A DNA stretch of 64,000 nucleotides, taken from assembly GCA_046328505.1 (NCBI GenBank), contig JAXLWL010000002.1, forward strand, positions 2,356,001 through 2,420,000, given 5' to 3'. The notes beneath the pieces were generated by a model, which worked only from the letters and a program-made list of their open reading frames with translations, had not been told where the DNA came from and did not search any database. The position numbers and the translations under genes are program-made. Source of the stretch: JBDHWG01 sp046328505 (GTDB lineage Bacteria; Chloroflexota; Anaerolineae; Epilineales; JAHCIE01). Below, piece after piece: positions 8,041 through 16,960 of the stretch. Every line of letters starts with the position of its first letter. The first letter of the stretch is position 1.

Positions 8041-9027
8041 CTAGACAAAGACGTGCTGGAGGGCTGCTTCGGGGGCCGGGTAGGGACTCTGGCGTGCGTA
8101 CTCGATCGCGTCTTCCACGTCTTTCGCCGCGGCGTCGCGAGCGGCATCCAGCTCCGCTTGCGTCGCGACTCCCTGGGTGAGTATCTGGCTGCCCAGGCGA
8201 ATGATGGGGTCGTTGCTCTTGAGCGTTTCAACTTCCTCCGGTGGACGATATCCCTCGGCATCGCCCTGGAAATGGCCGAAGTAGCGGTCGGTCTTCACTT
8301 CGATGAGGCTGGGACCTTCGCCGCGACGCGCCCGGGCCACGGCCTCGCCGACGACCTCGTAGACCGCAAGGACGTCGTTGTCGTTGACGCGCACGCCGGG
8401 CATGCCGTAGCCGATGGCGCGCTGGCTGTTGTCGGCGACCGCGGTCGACTTCGAGCGCGGCACCGAGATTGCCCAGGAGTTGTCTTCGATGACGAAGATG
8501 ACGGGGAGATTCCAGATGGCGGCCAGGTTGAGCGCCTCGTGGAAAGAGCCTTGATTCGCCGCGCCATCGCCGGCGAATGCCACGGCGACCCAGTCTTTGC
8601 CCATCTTCTTGGCGGCGAGGGCCGCACCACACGCCGGCGGGAAGCTGGCGCCGATGATGCCGCTGCAGCTGAACTTGTGGGCGGGGTCGAACAGGTGCAT
8701 GTGGCCGCCCTTACCCCTGCCCAGCCCCGTCTCCTTGCCGAAGATTTCCGCGGCCAGTGCATTCAGAGGCACCTTCTTCGCGATGGCAAAGTGATGAGGG
8801 CGGTGTGTGCCGACGACGGAGTCGTTCTCGGTGAGATGCATGCACGTGCCGACGGCGACGGGCTCCTGGCCCGCGGCCAGGTGCATCTCGCCGGGAACGG
8901 GACCGGAGCCGATGTCGAAGGCCGGCGTCTTGCCCTCCATGTAGGCAGCCGCCAACGCCTCCTCGAACAGGCGAATGGTCCACATCTCGCGATACATCTC
9001 GAGCAGTTTCTCTTTGCTCAGCTCCAT
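8041..9027 (-). CDS. pdhA: Pyruvate/2-oxoacid dehydrogenase E1 alpha subunit
   Basis: 328 aa. It is the ThDP-dependent decarboxylase subunit. The ThDP motif is GDGAANQGSFHEALNLAAIWNLPVIFVIEDN (given in parts: GDGAANQG, then NLPVIFVIEDN). The phosphorylation-loop region SKSTAVADNSQRAIGYG and LIEVKTDRYFGHFQGDAEGYR are also typical. ATG 9027 follows AAGGAG at 7-nt spacing. It is first in a three-gene minus-strand operon with a near-consensus promoter at 9207-9235. Length and motifs fit either pyruvate dehydrogenase or the acetoin enzyme; no acetoin-specific neighbour is present. Confidence 0.93.
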   Translation of the reverse strand: MELSKEKLLEMYREMWTIRLFEEALAAAYMEGKTPAFDIGSGPVPGEMHLAAGQEPVAVGTCMHLTENDSVVGTHRPHHFAIAKKVPLNALAAEIFGKETGLGRGKGGHMHLFDPAHKFSCSGIIGASFPPACGAALAAKKMGKDWVAVAFAGDGAANQGSFHEALNLAAIWNLPVIFVIEDNSWAISVPRSKSTAVADNSQRAIGYGMPGVRVNDNDVLAVYEVVGEAVARARRGEGPSLIEVKTDRYFGHFQGDAEGYRPPEEVETLKSNDPIIRLGSQILTQGVATQAELDAARDAAAKDVEDAIEYARQSPYPAPEAALQHVFV

Positions 9028-9206
9028 TGCTTCGCTCCTTCGATGGTGTGATGCAGGGCCACGCCAGCCCGAAGCCCCGCGCCTACAGAGTTGATCGTGG
9101 TGGTCTGGACCGGGTCGGAGACGTGTGGATTTTCAGTTGGTCGGGGAACGAGGGACCGAAACCTGTCAGGGTCGAGTGCAAGCGATCTTGCTCATGGTGC
9201 TTTATG

Positions 9207-9235
9207 ATTATAGAGTAATCACGAACGAAACTCAA
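9207..9235 (-). promoter_or_regulatory. Sigma-70-type promoter of pdhABC
   Basis: On the minus strand TTGAGT (9235-9230), a 17-nt spacer and a perfect TATAAT (9212-9207). The predicted start lies about 170 nt upstream of pdhA. The rest of the 369-bp gap 9028-9396 shows no gene and holds the divergent upstream region of the gmhA-like gene. Confidence 0.65.
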
Positions 9236-9396
9236 ACTCACAAAATCTCTTTCGTTTGTAGCGCACTGCGTCACGTGGCACGCTTCGTGCTTAAGCGAGA
9301 ACAAGGCTCTCCCTGAGGGGAGCGTAACTCTGCGCGTCACCTCGTTATCGTACATCGGACCGGCGGCTCTTACACTATGCCATCATGGAGGACACC

Positions 9397-10065
9397 ATGC
9401 CCGACTGGATTGAACAACTGGGTGCCAAATACCCGGACCTTTTCCCATGCCTGCCGGACGTGGAGCGCGCATACGTCACACTGCGTGACGCCTTTGCGGC
9501 CGGCAAGAAGCTGCTCATTTGCGGCAACGGGGGGAGCGCCGCCGACAGCGAGCACATCGTCGGCGAGCTGATGAAGGGGTTCTACCACAACCGCCCCCTG
9601 CCCGCCGCCACGCGAGAGGCGCTCCTGGCGGGCGACCCCGAGATGGGCCGCGTCCTGGCAGAGCGCCTCCAGGGCGCTCTGCCCGCTATCTCGCTTGTGA
9701 GCCAGACCGCGCTCATCACGGCCTTTGCCAACGATGTCGATCCCGACCTCGTCTTCGCGCAGCAGGTCCTCGGGTATGGGCAAAGAGGTGATGTACTTAT
9801 GGGCATCAGCACGTCCGGCAACTCCCGCAACGTGCTATATGCGCTGCATACCGCGCGGGCCTTGGGCATGCGCACAATCGGCGTCACCGGCCAGAGCGGC
9901 GGAAGGATGCCCGGTTTCGCCGATGTCACCATTCGCGTCCCCGCGACGCGCACGGCGGAGATCCAGGAGCGCCACCTCGCCGTCTATCACGCCCTATGCG
10001 CCCAGCTCGAAGAAGACTTGTTCGCGGAGGACGTTATTGTGCAAATGCACAATCAGGGCAGCTAG
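9397..10065 (+). CDS. gmhA: Sedoheptulose-7-phosphate isomerase (SIS domain)
   Basis: 222 aa. It converts sedoheptulose-7-phosphate to D-glycero-D-manno-heptose-7-phosphate, the first step of heptose synthesis. The SIS core is plain: KKLLICGNGGSAADSEHIVGEL, then GDVLMGISTSGNSRNVLYAL and GVTGQSGG; the catalytic His/Glu region AEIQERHLAVYHALC is also present. ATG 9397 is chosen over ATG 9385 because GGAGG lies between them, 5 nt before 9397. It opens the heptose/glycan gene run (GmhB, GT9 proteins, HddA and HldE follow). Confidence 0.92.
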   Translation: MPDWIEQLGAKYPDLFPCLPDVERAYVTLRDAFAAGKKLLICGNGGSAADSEHIVGELMKGFYHNRPLPAATREALLAGDPEMGRVLAERLQGALPAISLVSQTALITAFANDVDPDLVFAQQVLGYGQRGDVLMGISTSGNSRNVLYALHTARALGMRTIGVTGQSGGRMPGFADVTIRVPATRTAEIQERHLAVYHALCAQLEEDLFAEDVIVQMHNQGS

Positions 10066-10239
10066 CGCCGAACTGTTTTTCTGGCAGATGTCCGATGCAA
10101 GTCGTTTTCATTTCCTGTATCCTATGAACAGAGTAGAAAACGTTTGAGTGTATTCGCCCGCACCATCCCCGACCTCGCCGCGGAATATAGTTAGCGCTAG
10201 GCGAAGTAAGCGTCGTTTGTGTTGTAGAAGGAAGTGACC

Positions 10240-10875
10240 GTGAGTCTGAATAGAGCCGTGTTTTTGGACCGAGATGGTACGCTCGTTCATCCTCGCCACT
10301 ACCCCACGCGTCCGCAAGAGCTTGTTCTATACGATGGAATAATCCCCTACCTGTGGCGGCTGCAGCGCGCGGGCTTCAAGCTCGTCGTCGTGACCAACCA
10401 ATCGGGGCTGGCCCGCGGGCTATTCACTGAGGCCGACCTGCACCGCATGCACGACCACCTGGCGCGGATGCTGGAGCGCCAGGCTGTGCATCTCGACGCC
10501 ATCTACGCCTGCCCTCACCACCCCGACGGCATTGTCCGCGAGCTAGCCGTTCACTGCACGTGCCGCAAGCCCGCGCCTGGCATGCTTATGCAAGCCGCGG
10601 CCGATCACGCTATTGACCTGTCGCACTCGTGGCTCGTCGGCGATATCCTGGACGACGTCGAAGCCGGCAACCGCGCCGGAACGCGGACGGTCCTGGTGGA
10701 CTTGGGCACAGAAAGCATGCCCCAGAACACGCTGCGCCGGCCTGAGTTCGTGGCCCGCGACACGCGACACGCACTCCAGATTATCGCGACGGCCGAAGGG
10801 CTTGGCCGGCACGCGCCGGAGACGACTTACTTGCCGCCAACGTGGGATATGGGCGCGGGGAGGATCGCGCGGTGA
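10240..10875 (+). CDS. gmhB: D-glycero-D-manno-heptose 1,7-bisphosphate 7-phosphatase
   Basis: 211 aa, HAD superfamily (HisB-like). Motif I is FLDRDGTL, and VTNQSGLARGLFT follows. The zinc-binding loop CPHHPDG...CTCRKPAPGM is diagnostic for GmhB/HisB-N phosphatases, and LVGDILDDVEAGNRAG is motif IV. GTG 10240 is preferred to GTG 10234 since AAGGA (10228-10232) is 7 nt before it. It removes the 7-phosphate after the heptose kinase step. The stop overlaps the next start (TGATG). Confidence 0.9.
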   Translation: MSLNRAVFLDRDGTLVHPRHYPTRPQELVLYDGIIPYLWRLQRAGFKLVVVTNQSGLARGLFTEADLHRMHDHLARMLERQAVHLDAIYACPHHPDGIVRELAVHCTCRKPAPGMLMQAAADHAIDLSHSWLVGDILDDVEAGNRAGTRTVLVDLGTESMPQNTLRRPEFVARDTRHALQIIATAEGLGRHAPETTYLPPTWDMGAGRIAR

Positions 10876-12020
10876 TGCCGCTTTCCCTGAACGCAGCGCC
10901 GGGCGTGGCCGAAGGGTGGCGAGGGGTTCGCAACGTTCTGGCGATACGCCTCGACAACCTGGGCGATGTGTTGGTAACTTCGCCCGCCCTCCATGCCATC
11001 AAGCAGTCCCTGCCCGACGCCCGGCTGACGTTGCTCGCCAGTCCGGTCGGCGCGCAGGTTGGCCGCCTGCACCCTGACGTGGACGATGTTATCGTCTACC
11101 AGGCGCCGTGGATGGATCCGTGGCACAGGCTGCCGCTAGACAGTGCGCGCGAGCAAGAGATGATCGCCACACTCAAGGCGCGGCAGTTCGACGCGGCCAT
11201 TATTTTCACTTCGTTCCGCCAAAGCGCGCTCCCCGCCGCCTATCTCGCCTACCTGGCCGACATTCCGCTGCGGCTGGCCGCATCCATTGACGGCCCCGGC
11301 TCCCTGCTCACGACGCGCCACAAGCATCCGGAGCGCATGCTGCACGAGGTCGAGCGCGGGTTGGACCTGGTCGGCGCTGTCGGCATCTCGACCGGCGACC
11401 TCGACCTGGTCCTGCGCGTCCCGGAAGAAGCTCGCATCCGCCTGGCCGAACGCCTGCCTCTGGCCGACCTACCCCACCCGATCGTTGTCGTACACCCCGG
11501 CTGCAGCATGCCCGCGCGTACCTACCCGTGGAAGATGTTCGCCGAGAGCGCCGATCTGCTCATCGAGCGCAGCGGGGCGACCGTCGTCCTCACCGGCGCC
11601 ACGGACGAGCGCCCGCTGACGGAGCGCATCCAGGCGCGCATGGCGCAGCCGGCGCTGGCAGTCGCCGGGCAACTGTCATTCCCTGAGTTCGCCGCGCTCA
11701 TCGAGGTGGCGGACCTGACGATTACTAACAACACCGGCCCGATGCATATGGCCGCCGCCGTCAAGACCCCTGTGGTGGCTCTCTTCGCCCTCACGAACCC
11801 GCCGGAGCAGTGGGGCCCCTGGCGCGTGCCGCACCGCCAGCTCTACCACGAGGTCGAATGCCGGCTGTGCTATAGCCGCACATGCCCAACGGATCACGCC
11901 TGCCTGCGGCAAGTGACGCCCGACATGGTCGCCATGGCGAGCGCCGAGCTACTCAACGCGACGTCGTTGACGGGGCGTCGCCGGGTGCGACATGAGGATG
12001 TGAAAGAGGTGACGGCATGA
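10875..12020 (+). CDS. Glycosyltransferase family 9 (heptosyltransferase-like) 1
   Basis: 381 aa. GT9 enzymes are GT-B folds that move heptose from ADP- or GDP-heptose. The N-terminal motif is VLAIRLDNLGDVLVTSPALHAIK; the donor domain has VVVHPGCSMPARTYPWKMFAE and VADLTITNNTGPMHMAAAV. The C-terminus carries the Cys pattern ECRLCYSRTCPTDHACL found in this clade. It starts in a TGATG overlap with gmhB; GGGGAGGA lies about 11 nt upstream. It is the first of three consecutive GT9 genes that differ enough to have separate acceptors. Confidence 0.88.
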   Translation: MPLSLNAAPGVAEGWRGVRNVLAIRLDNLGDVLVTSPALHAIKQSLPDARLTLLASPVGAQVGRLHPDVDDVIVYQAPWMDPWHRLPLDSAREQEMIATLKARQFDAAIIFTSFRQSALPAAYLAYLADIPLRLAASIDGPGSLLTTRHKHPERMLHEVERGLDLVGAVGISTGDLDLVLRVPEEARIRLAERLPLADLPHPIVVVHPGCSMPARTYPWKMFAESADLLIERSGATVVLTGATDERPLTERIQARMAQPALAVAGQLSFPEFAALIEVADLTITNNTGPMHMAAAVKTPVVALFALTNPPEQWGPWRVPHRQLYHEVECRLCYSRTCPTDHACLRQVTPDMVAMASAELLNATSLTGRRRVRHEDVKEVTA

Positions 12021-13087
12021 ACCCGTGGCTCGAAGCGCGCAATATCGTCGCGATGCGCCTGGACAATCTCGGCGATGTCGTCATGACCGGCCCCGCGCTG
12101 CGCGCCGTCAAGGAAACCTCGCCCCAGGCGCGAATCACCCTGCTGGGCAGCACCGGCGGTGTCGCCGCGGCCCCGCTTCTGCCGTGGATTGACGAGACCA
12201 TACCCTGGCGCTCGATCTGGCAAGACCTTGGCCACCTGCCGTTTGACCCGGCCCGCGAGCGCGAGCTGATCGAAATGCTGGCCGCGCGCCGGTTCGACGC
12301 CGCCCTTATCTTCACGTCCTTCAGCCAGACGCCCCACGCTCCGGGTTATGTCGCTTACCTGGCGGGAATCCCGCTACGGGCCGGCGAGTCGAAGGAGTTT
12401 GGTGGGCGCGTCCTGACGACGGAGCTCAAGGGCGCGCCTGATGAGATGCACCAGGTCGAGCGCAATCTGCGGCTCGTGGAGACGCTCGGCTTCTCGGTGC
12501 GCGACCGCTCGCTGGCTATTGCCATCTCCGACGAAGCGCGCGAGACGGCGCCTCAGCTGCTGATGAAAGCGGGCGTTAGCCCGCACAAGCCCTACATTCT
12601 GCTCCACCCCGGTGCGAGCGCCAAATCGCGCCGCTACCCGCCCGAACGCTCCGGCCAGGTCGCAGAGATGTTGGCACGGCGCGGCTGGCAGGTTCTCGTG
12701 ACGGGTGTCGAGCGCGAGAAGCCGATCCTCGACGTGGTCGCGGCCAACGCGCCCCACGCCCATTTCCTGATCGCGGAGACAACGCTGCCGGCGTACGCGG
12801 CGTTGGTCGAACGGGCACAGCTCGTCATCTGCGGCAATACGCTGCCGCTGCACCTCGCCGATGCGACAGGGACGCCGGTGCTGAGTCTGTACTCCGGCAC
12901 CGACTATGAGACCCAGTGGGCGCCGCGCCGCGTGCCGCACCGCCTCTTGCGCCGTCCGACGGCGTGCTACCCGTGCTATCTCTTCGACTGTCCCATCGGG
13001 CAGCCGTGCCTGGATTTCGATCCGGACGAAGTGGTTTCCGTGGCGGAAGAGATGCTGGCAGAGGAGAGTCTCGCCTATGCTGGCTAG
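12017..13087 (+). CDS. Glycosyltransferase family 9 (heptosyltransferase-like) 2
   Basis: 356 aa. It begins in an ATGA overlap with the preceding GT9. Motifs: IVAMRLDNLGDVVMTGPALRAVK, ILLHPGASAKSRRYPPERSGQ, LVICGNTLPLHLADATGTPVL, and the Cys-rich tail ACYPCYLFDCPIGQPCLDF. The donor-site stretch is less canonical than in copy 1 (ICGNTLPLH in place of TNNTGPMH), so its specificity may differ. The end overlaps the third GT9 by 11 bp. Confidence 0.86.
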   Translation: MNPWLEARNIVAMRLDNLGDVVMTGPALRAVKETSPQARITLLGSTGGVAAAPLLPWIDETIPWRSIWQDLGHLPFDPARERELIEMLAARRFDAALIFTSFSQTPHAPGYVAYLAGIPLRAGESKEFGGRVLTTELKGAPDEMHQVERNLRLVETLGFSVRDRSLAIAISDEARETAPQLLMKAGVSPHKPYILLHPGASAKSRRYPPERSGQVAEMLARRGWQVLVTGVEREKPILDVVAANAPHAHFLIAETTLPAYAALVERAQLVICGNTLPLHLADATGTPVLSLYSGTDYETQWAPRRVPHRLLRRPTACYPCYLFDCPIGQPCLDFDPDEVVSVAEEMLAEESLAYAG

Positions 13088-14141
13088 TCCACACCACCTT
13101 GGCCCCGTCCGGCGCATCGCGGTTTTCCGCGCGCTGGCCCTGGGCGACTTGATGCTGAGTGTACCGGCTTTCCGCGCCTTGCGCCGTCGCTTCCCGGACG
13201 CCGAGATCAGCTATCTTGGCTTGCCATGGTCGCGGGCGCTTATGCGGCGCTTCACGGCGTATGTCGACCGCGTCGTCGAGTTCGCGGGCTATCCTGGCAT
13301 TGATGAAGTTCCGTACGATTCGCAGCGCACCGAGCGATTCCTGGCCGAGCAGCAAGCTTACGATTACGATGTCGTCATTCAGATGCACGGCAGCGGTCAG
13401 GCGAGCAACCCCTTCGCCCTGGCCCTCGGCGGCCGCATAACCGTCGGCCACTACGTCGACACGCCCCTGGCGGGCCTGACGCTCGGCCGCGTGTGGCGCG
13501 AGGAGCACGAGAGCGTTCGCGCGCTGGCGCTGGTCGGGATGCTCGGCGCCGACACGAGCGACGTGAGCCTGGAGTTCCCGATTCTGCCGGACGAACGTCT
13601 GGAAGCGGCACAGCTGATGCAGCCGTTGGCCGCGCGCGGCGGGCTGTGGCTGGGTATGCATCCAGGGGCCAGCGTCGCCAGCCGCCGCTGGCCGCCGCAC
13701 TACTTCGCTAGCGTCGCCGACCACTTCGCCTATCACTACGGCGCGCAGATTGTCCTGACCGGCGGCCCCGACGAGCGCGAGATAGCACTGGCAGTGGCGG
13801 CCCATATGGCGGCGCGCCCCCTGGACCTCAGCGGACAGACGTCCCTGGGCGGGCTGGCAGCCGTCATCGACAGTCTCGACCTGTTCCTGACCAACGACAC
13901 CGGCCCGTCCCACATCGGTTACGCCCTGGGAACGCCGAGCGTTACTGTGTTTGGCCCGGTTCATCCGGCGCGATGGGAGCCACTGGGGCCCGGCGACCAT
14001 ACCGTCCTGTATCAGCCCGTCGGCTGCAACCCCTGCGGCCTCACCGAGTGTCCGATTGATCACCGCTGCCTGCGCTGGATTCACCCGGAGACCGTGATCG
14101 AGGCTCTCGAAACTCTGCTCGCGAGAAGGCAGGTCGCATGA
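13077..14141 (+). CDS. Glycosyltransferase family 9 (heptosyltransferase-like) 3
   Basis: 354 aa from ATG 13077, which lies inside the end of the previous gene and has GAGGAG just upstream; a longer in-frame extension (12906) is an overlap artefact. Motifs: IAVFRALALGDLMLSVPAFRALR, GMHPGASVASRRWPPHYFA, LFLTNDTGPSHIGYALGTPSVT, and the Cys tail GCNPCGLTECPIDHRCLRW. The ALALGD variant of the N-terminal loop replaces RLDNLGD of the other two. It is coupled to the next gene by ATGA. Confidence 0.87.
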   Translation: MLASPHHLGPVRRIAVFRALALGDLMLSVPAFRALRRRFPDAEISYLGLPWSRALMRRFTAYVDRVVEFAGYPGIDEVPYDSQRTERFLAEQQAYDYDVVIQMHGSGQASNPFALALGGRITVGHYVDTPLAGLTLGRVWREEHESVRALALVGMLGADTSDVSLEFPILPDERLEAAQLMQPLAARGGLWLGMHPGASVASRRWPPHYFASVADHFAYHYGAQIVLTGGPDEREIALAVAAHMAARPLDLSGQTSLGGLAAVIDSLDLFLTNDTGPSHIGYALGTPSVTVFGPVHPARWEPLGPGDHTVLYQPVGCNPCGLTECPIDHRCLRWIHPETVIEALETLLARRQVA

Positions 14142-15142
14142 AACGGCTGAAGATACTCATCTGGCACATCCACGGCAGTTATCTCAATACGATGGCGCGC
14201 ATCGACCATGACTGGTATTTGCCAGTCAAGGCGGGCAAGCCCGAGGGCTACGGGGGGCGCGGCCCAACCTTCGACCTGCCGGACTACGTCCGCGAGGTTC
14301 CCGCTGAGGGGGTCCGCGACCTGGACCTCGACCTGATTATCTACCAGACTCCGAAGAACTATTTCGAGGACGGGCCAGCGATTCTGAGCGATGTGCAGCA
14401 GCGTCTGCCTCGCATCTACCTGGAACACAACACGCCGAAGCCGAACGCAGTCGACACGAAGCACCCCATCGACGACCCGAACGTGCTGCTCGTCCACGTC
14501 ACCCACTTTAACCGTTTGATGTGGGACAACGGGCGCACGCCGACGATGGTCATCGAGCATAGCGTCGCGATTGACTCGGCCGCTATGTACACGGGCGCAA
14601 TTGAGCGCGGCATCACGGTCGTCAACGGGCCACACCGCCGGCCGCGTATCGCCGGTTGGGACATCTTCCAGCAGGCGCAGGCGGCGGTTCCACTGGACCT
14701 GGCAGGCATGCAGACGGAGCAGTTCGGCGGGTTAGGCGATATTCCGTACCGCGATCTGCACCGACGGGTCGCCGAGTACCGCTTCCTGTTCAGCCCGATG
14801 CGCTACACGAGTCTGCCGCTGGCTGTCATCGAGGGTCTGACAATTGGGATGCCCGTGGTGGCGCTCGCGACCACCGAGTTGCCAACGGTGATCGAGAACG
14901 GCGTGACCGGCTACGTCTCGTGCGACGTCAACACTCTGATCGACGGCATGCGCCACCTGCTGGACGACCCCGCTGACGCGCGGCGCATGGGCCGCGACGC
15001 CCGCGCGCTGGCGCGAGAGCGCTTCAGCCTCGAACGCTTTGCCCGCGACTGGAACGCCGCATTCAGCCTGGTGACCGGCGCGCGCTTGTCGCCAACGGGA
15101 AGGCACGGCGAAAGCGTCCTTGCGAGGCATCATGCTCTGTGA
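14138..15142 (+). CDS. Glycosyltransferase, GT-B fold (GT4-like)
   Basis: 334 aa, ATGA-coupled to the third GT9. The N-terminal half is unusual (LIWHIHGSYLNTMARIDHDWYLP). The C-terminal donor domain is GT4-like: FSPMRYTSLPLAVIEGLTIGMPVVALATTELPTVIENGVTGYV with the acidic ExxTIG donor contact, then a typical closing helix (DARALARERFSLERFARDWNAAF). It is likely to add a sugar to the same glycan as its neighbours. Acceptor and donor are unknown. Confidence 0.8.
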   Translation: MKRLKILIWHIHGSYLNTMARIDHDWYLPVKAGKPEGYGGRGPTFDLPDYVREVPAEGVRDLDLDLIIYQTPKNYFEDGPAILSDVQQRLPRIYLEHNTPKPNAVDTKHPIDDPNVLLVHVTHFNRLMWDNGRTPTMVIEHSVAIDSAAMYTGAIERGITVVNGPHRRPRIAGWDIFQQAQAAVPLDLAGMQTEQFGGLGDIPYRDLHRRVAEYRFLFSPMRYTSLPLAVIEGLTIGMPVVALATTELPTVIENGVTGYVSCDVNTLIDGMRHLLDDPADARRMGRDARALARERFSLERFARDWNAAFSLVTGARLSPTGRHGESVLARHHAL

Positions 15143-15356
15143 CCGCACGCGCCAACAAGTGGGCTTTCCGCTGTCACTCCGTGCAGAGCGAGGGGGCTGG
15201 GCCGCGGCCCAGATGCTTCGCCGCGGTGCTCAGAACACAGTGCGTGGCGTCGCTGCGAGGAGGGCGATAGCCCGACGACGCAGCCTCCCGATAGCTGAAG
15301 CGCAGGATATAGCGGCTCAGAACTCCCGTCGTGGCGGCGTGAGATTGTTTCGCTGA

Positions 15357-15447
15357 GATGAAAATAGCGCGGCTGTCGCCCTGAGCGTAGCGAAGGGCCT
15401 CCAACGGCACCGGGATGCTTCGCTCCGCTCAGCATGACATTTTCATA
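15357..15447. repeat. Dispersed repeat in the glycan locus
   Basis: Bounded by TGAAAAT (15359-15365) and ATTTTCA (15439-15445) as short inverted ends. The interior contains CTGAGCGTAGCGAAGGG and, mirrored, GCTTCGCTCCGCTCAGCATGAC. The same AGCGAAGGGCCTC and CTCAGCATGACATT strings recur near 18050-18090 and 19210-19225. The 485-bp gap 15143-15627 otherwise holds degraded repeat sequence and no gene that I can support. Confidence 0.55.
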
Positions 15448-15627
15448 CTTACGGGTGACCCAAGGGTCATATAGACTTCGCTCGCAATGACAGCACAGCT
15501 ACGTTCTCGTGCCGTCGCATGCCGTCAGAGCCATGGAATTCCCAGCATGACAATGCGCGTGGCGTTCATAACCCGTGAGTATTGGTTGGACGCTAGTCGG
15601 ATGAGCGAGAGAGTAAAGGACAGAGAG

Positions 15628-16929
15628 ATGAATCGCCCAGTACGTATCGCCTTCATAAGTGAACACGCCAGCCCCATGGCCCTCCTGGGAAGTGAGGACG
15701 CCGGTGGACAGAACGTGTATGTGGATGAAGTCAGCCGAAACCTGGGCAAGCTCGGCCACTCCGTCGACGTGTTCACGCGGCGAGACAACCCGGGGGCGCC
15801 TGAGGTCGTAGAGTGGGCGCCCGGCGTTCGCATCGTCAACCTGGCCGTCGGCCCGGCGGAGTTCATGCTCAAGGATAACCTGTGGCCGCTGATGCCGGCC
15901 TTCCGCGACGCCCTACTCCAATTCATGCTACGCGACGGCGCGCGCTATGACGTCGTGCACGGCAACTTCTGGATGTCTGGTTGGGTCGCGGCGCGCCTGC
16001 GCAAACGCCTGGGCATCCCGGCCTTGCAGATATTCCACGCGCTGGGCAAGACCAAGCAGCGCCACCAAGGCACCGCCGATACCAGCCCTGAAGACCGCAT
16101 CGCCGTCGAAATGGGCATCATCCGCGACGTGGACCGTCTCATCGCCCAGTGCCCGAGCGAGCAAGCCGAGCTCATCCACGACTATGGCGCCAGCCTCACC
16201 AAAGTCGCCGTCATTCCGTCGGCGGTCAACATCGAGCGCTTCCGACCCGTACCCCGCGACGAGGCTCGCCGCCGCATCGGCCTCGACACAGATGACCTCG
16301 TGGTCGTCTACGTAGGCCGCATGCTGCCACGCAAGGACGTGCGCAACCTGGTGCGGGCCATGGCTCTGCTCGTGCAACGCTCGGCGCTACCTGTCACGCT
16401 GTTGCTGGTCGGCGGCGAAACCGCCGATGGCGACCCACAGAAGACGCCGGAGCTTGGTGTGCTGCGCCGCATGGTGGACGAGCTGGGCATCCGCGACCGG
16501 GTGCGCTTCGTCGGCAAGCGCCAGCCGGACGAGCTGCGCTACTACTACAGCGCGGGCGACGTGGCCGTCACGACGCCGTGGTATGAGCCGTTCGGCCTCA
16601 CTCCTCTGGAGGCGCAAGCCTGCGGGCGGCCGGTGATCGGCTCGGACGTCGGCGGCATTACATTCACCATCCGCAATGGCCGCACCGGGTTCCTGGTGCC
16701 GCCGCGCTCGCCCGAAGCCCTGGCCGACCGCCTGGAGTTCATGCTGTCACAGCCGGCGCTCATGGCGCAGATGGGAGAAGCAGCGCGCAAGCGAGTCGAG
16801 CGCGAGTTTACGTGGTCGACGGTGGCCGAGCGCACTGCCGCCCTGTATCAATCCCTGATCGCAAATCCGCGCCCGCGGGTGCGCCCCGCCCCGCAGCCGG
16901 CGGCCAGGCGCCCGCACCTCGCGCCCTGA
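15628..16929 (+). CDS. Glycosyltransferase family 4
   Basis: 433 aa. GT-B retaining transferase. The N-terminal loop GSEDAGGQNVYVDEVSRNLGKLGHSVDVFTRR is characteristic of the sucrose-phosphate synthase/MshA-like GT4 clade. The donor domain has VVYVGRMLPRKDVRNLVRAM and the EX7E motif EPFGLTPLEAQACGRPVIGSDVGG. ATG 15628 is preceded by AAAGGA at 7-nt spacing. An upstream in-frame start at 15547 gives a leader (MTMRVAFITREY) that imitates the true start (VRIAFISEHASP), perhaps a partial duplication. A Pro/Arg tail ends the protein. Confidence 0.88.
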   Translation: MNRPVRIAFISEHASPMALLGSEDAGGQNVYVDEVSRNLGKLGHSVDVFTRRDNPGAPEVVEWAPGVRIVNLAVGPAEFMLKDNLWPLMPAFRDALLQFMLRDGARYDVVHGNFWMSGWVAARLRKRLGIPALQIFHALGKTKQRHQGTADTSPEDRIAVEMGIIRDVDRLIAQCPSEQAELIHDYGASLTKVAVIPSAVNIERFRPVPRDEARRRIGLDTDDLVVVYVGRMLPRKDVRNLVRAMALLVQRSALPVTLLLVGGETADGDPQKTPELGVLRRMVDELGIRDRVRFVGKRQPDELRYYYSAGDVAVTTPWYEPFGLTPLEAQACGRPVIGSDVGGITFTIRNGRTGFLVPPRSPEALADRLEFMLSQPALMAQMGEAARKRVEREFTWSTVAERTAALYQSLIANPRPRVRPAPQPAARRPHLAP

Positions 16930-16960
16930 GCCGGGTGAAGATGGGAAGGAAGAATACAGT

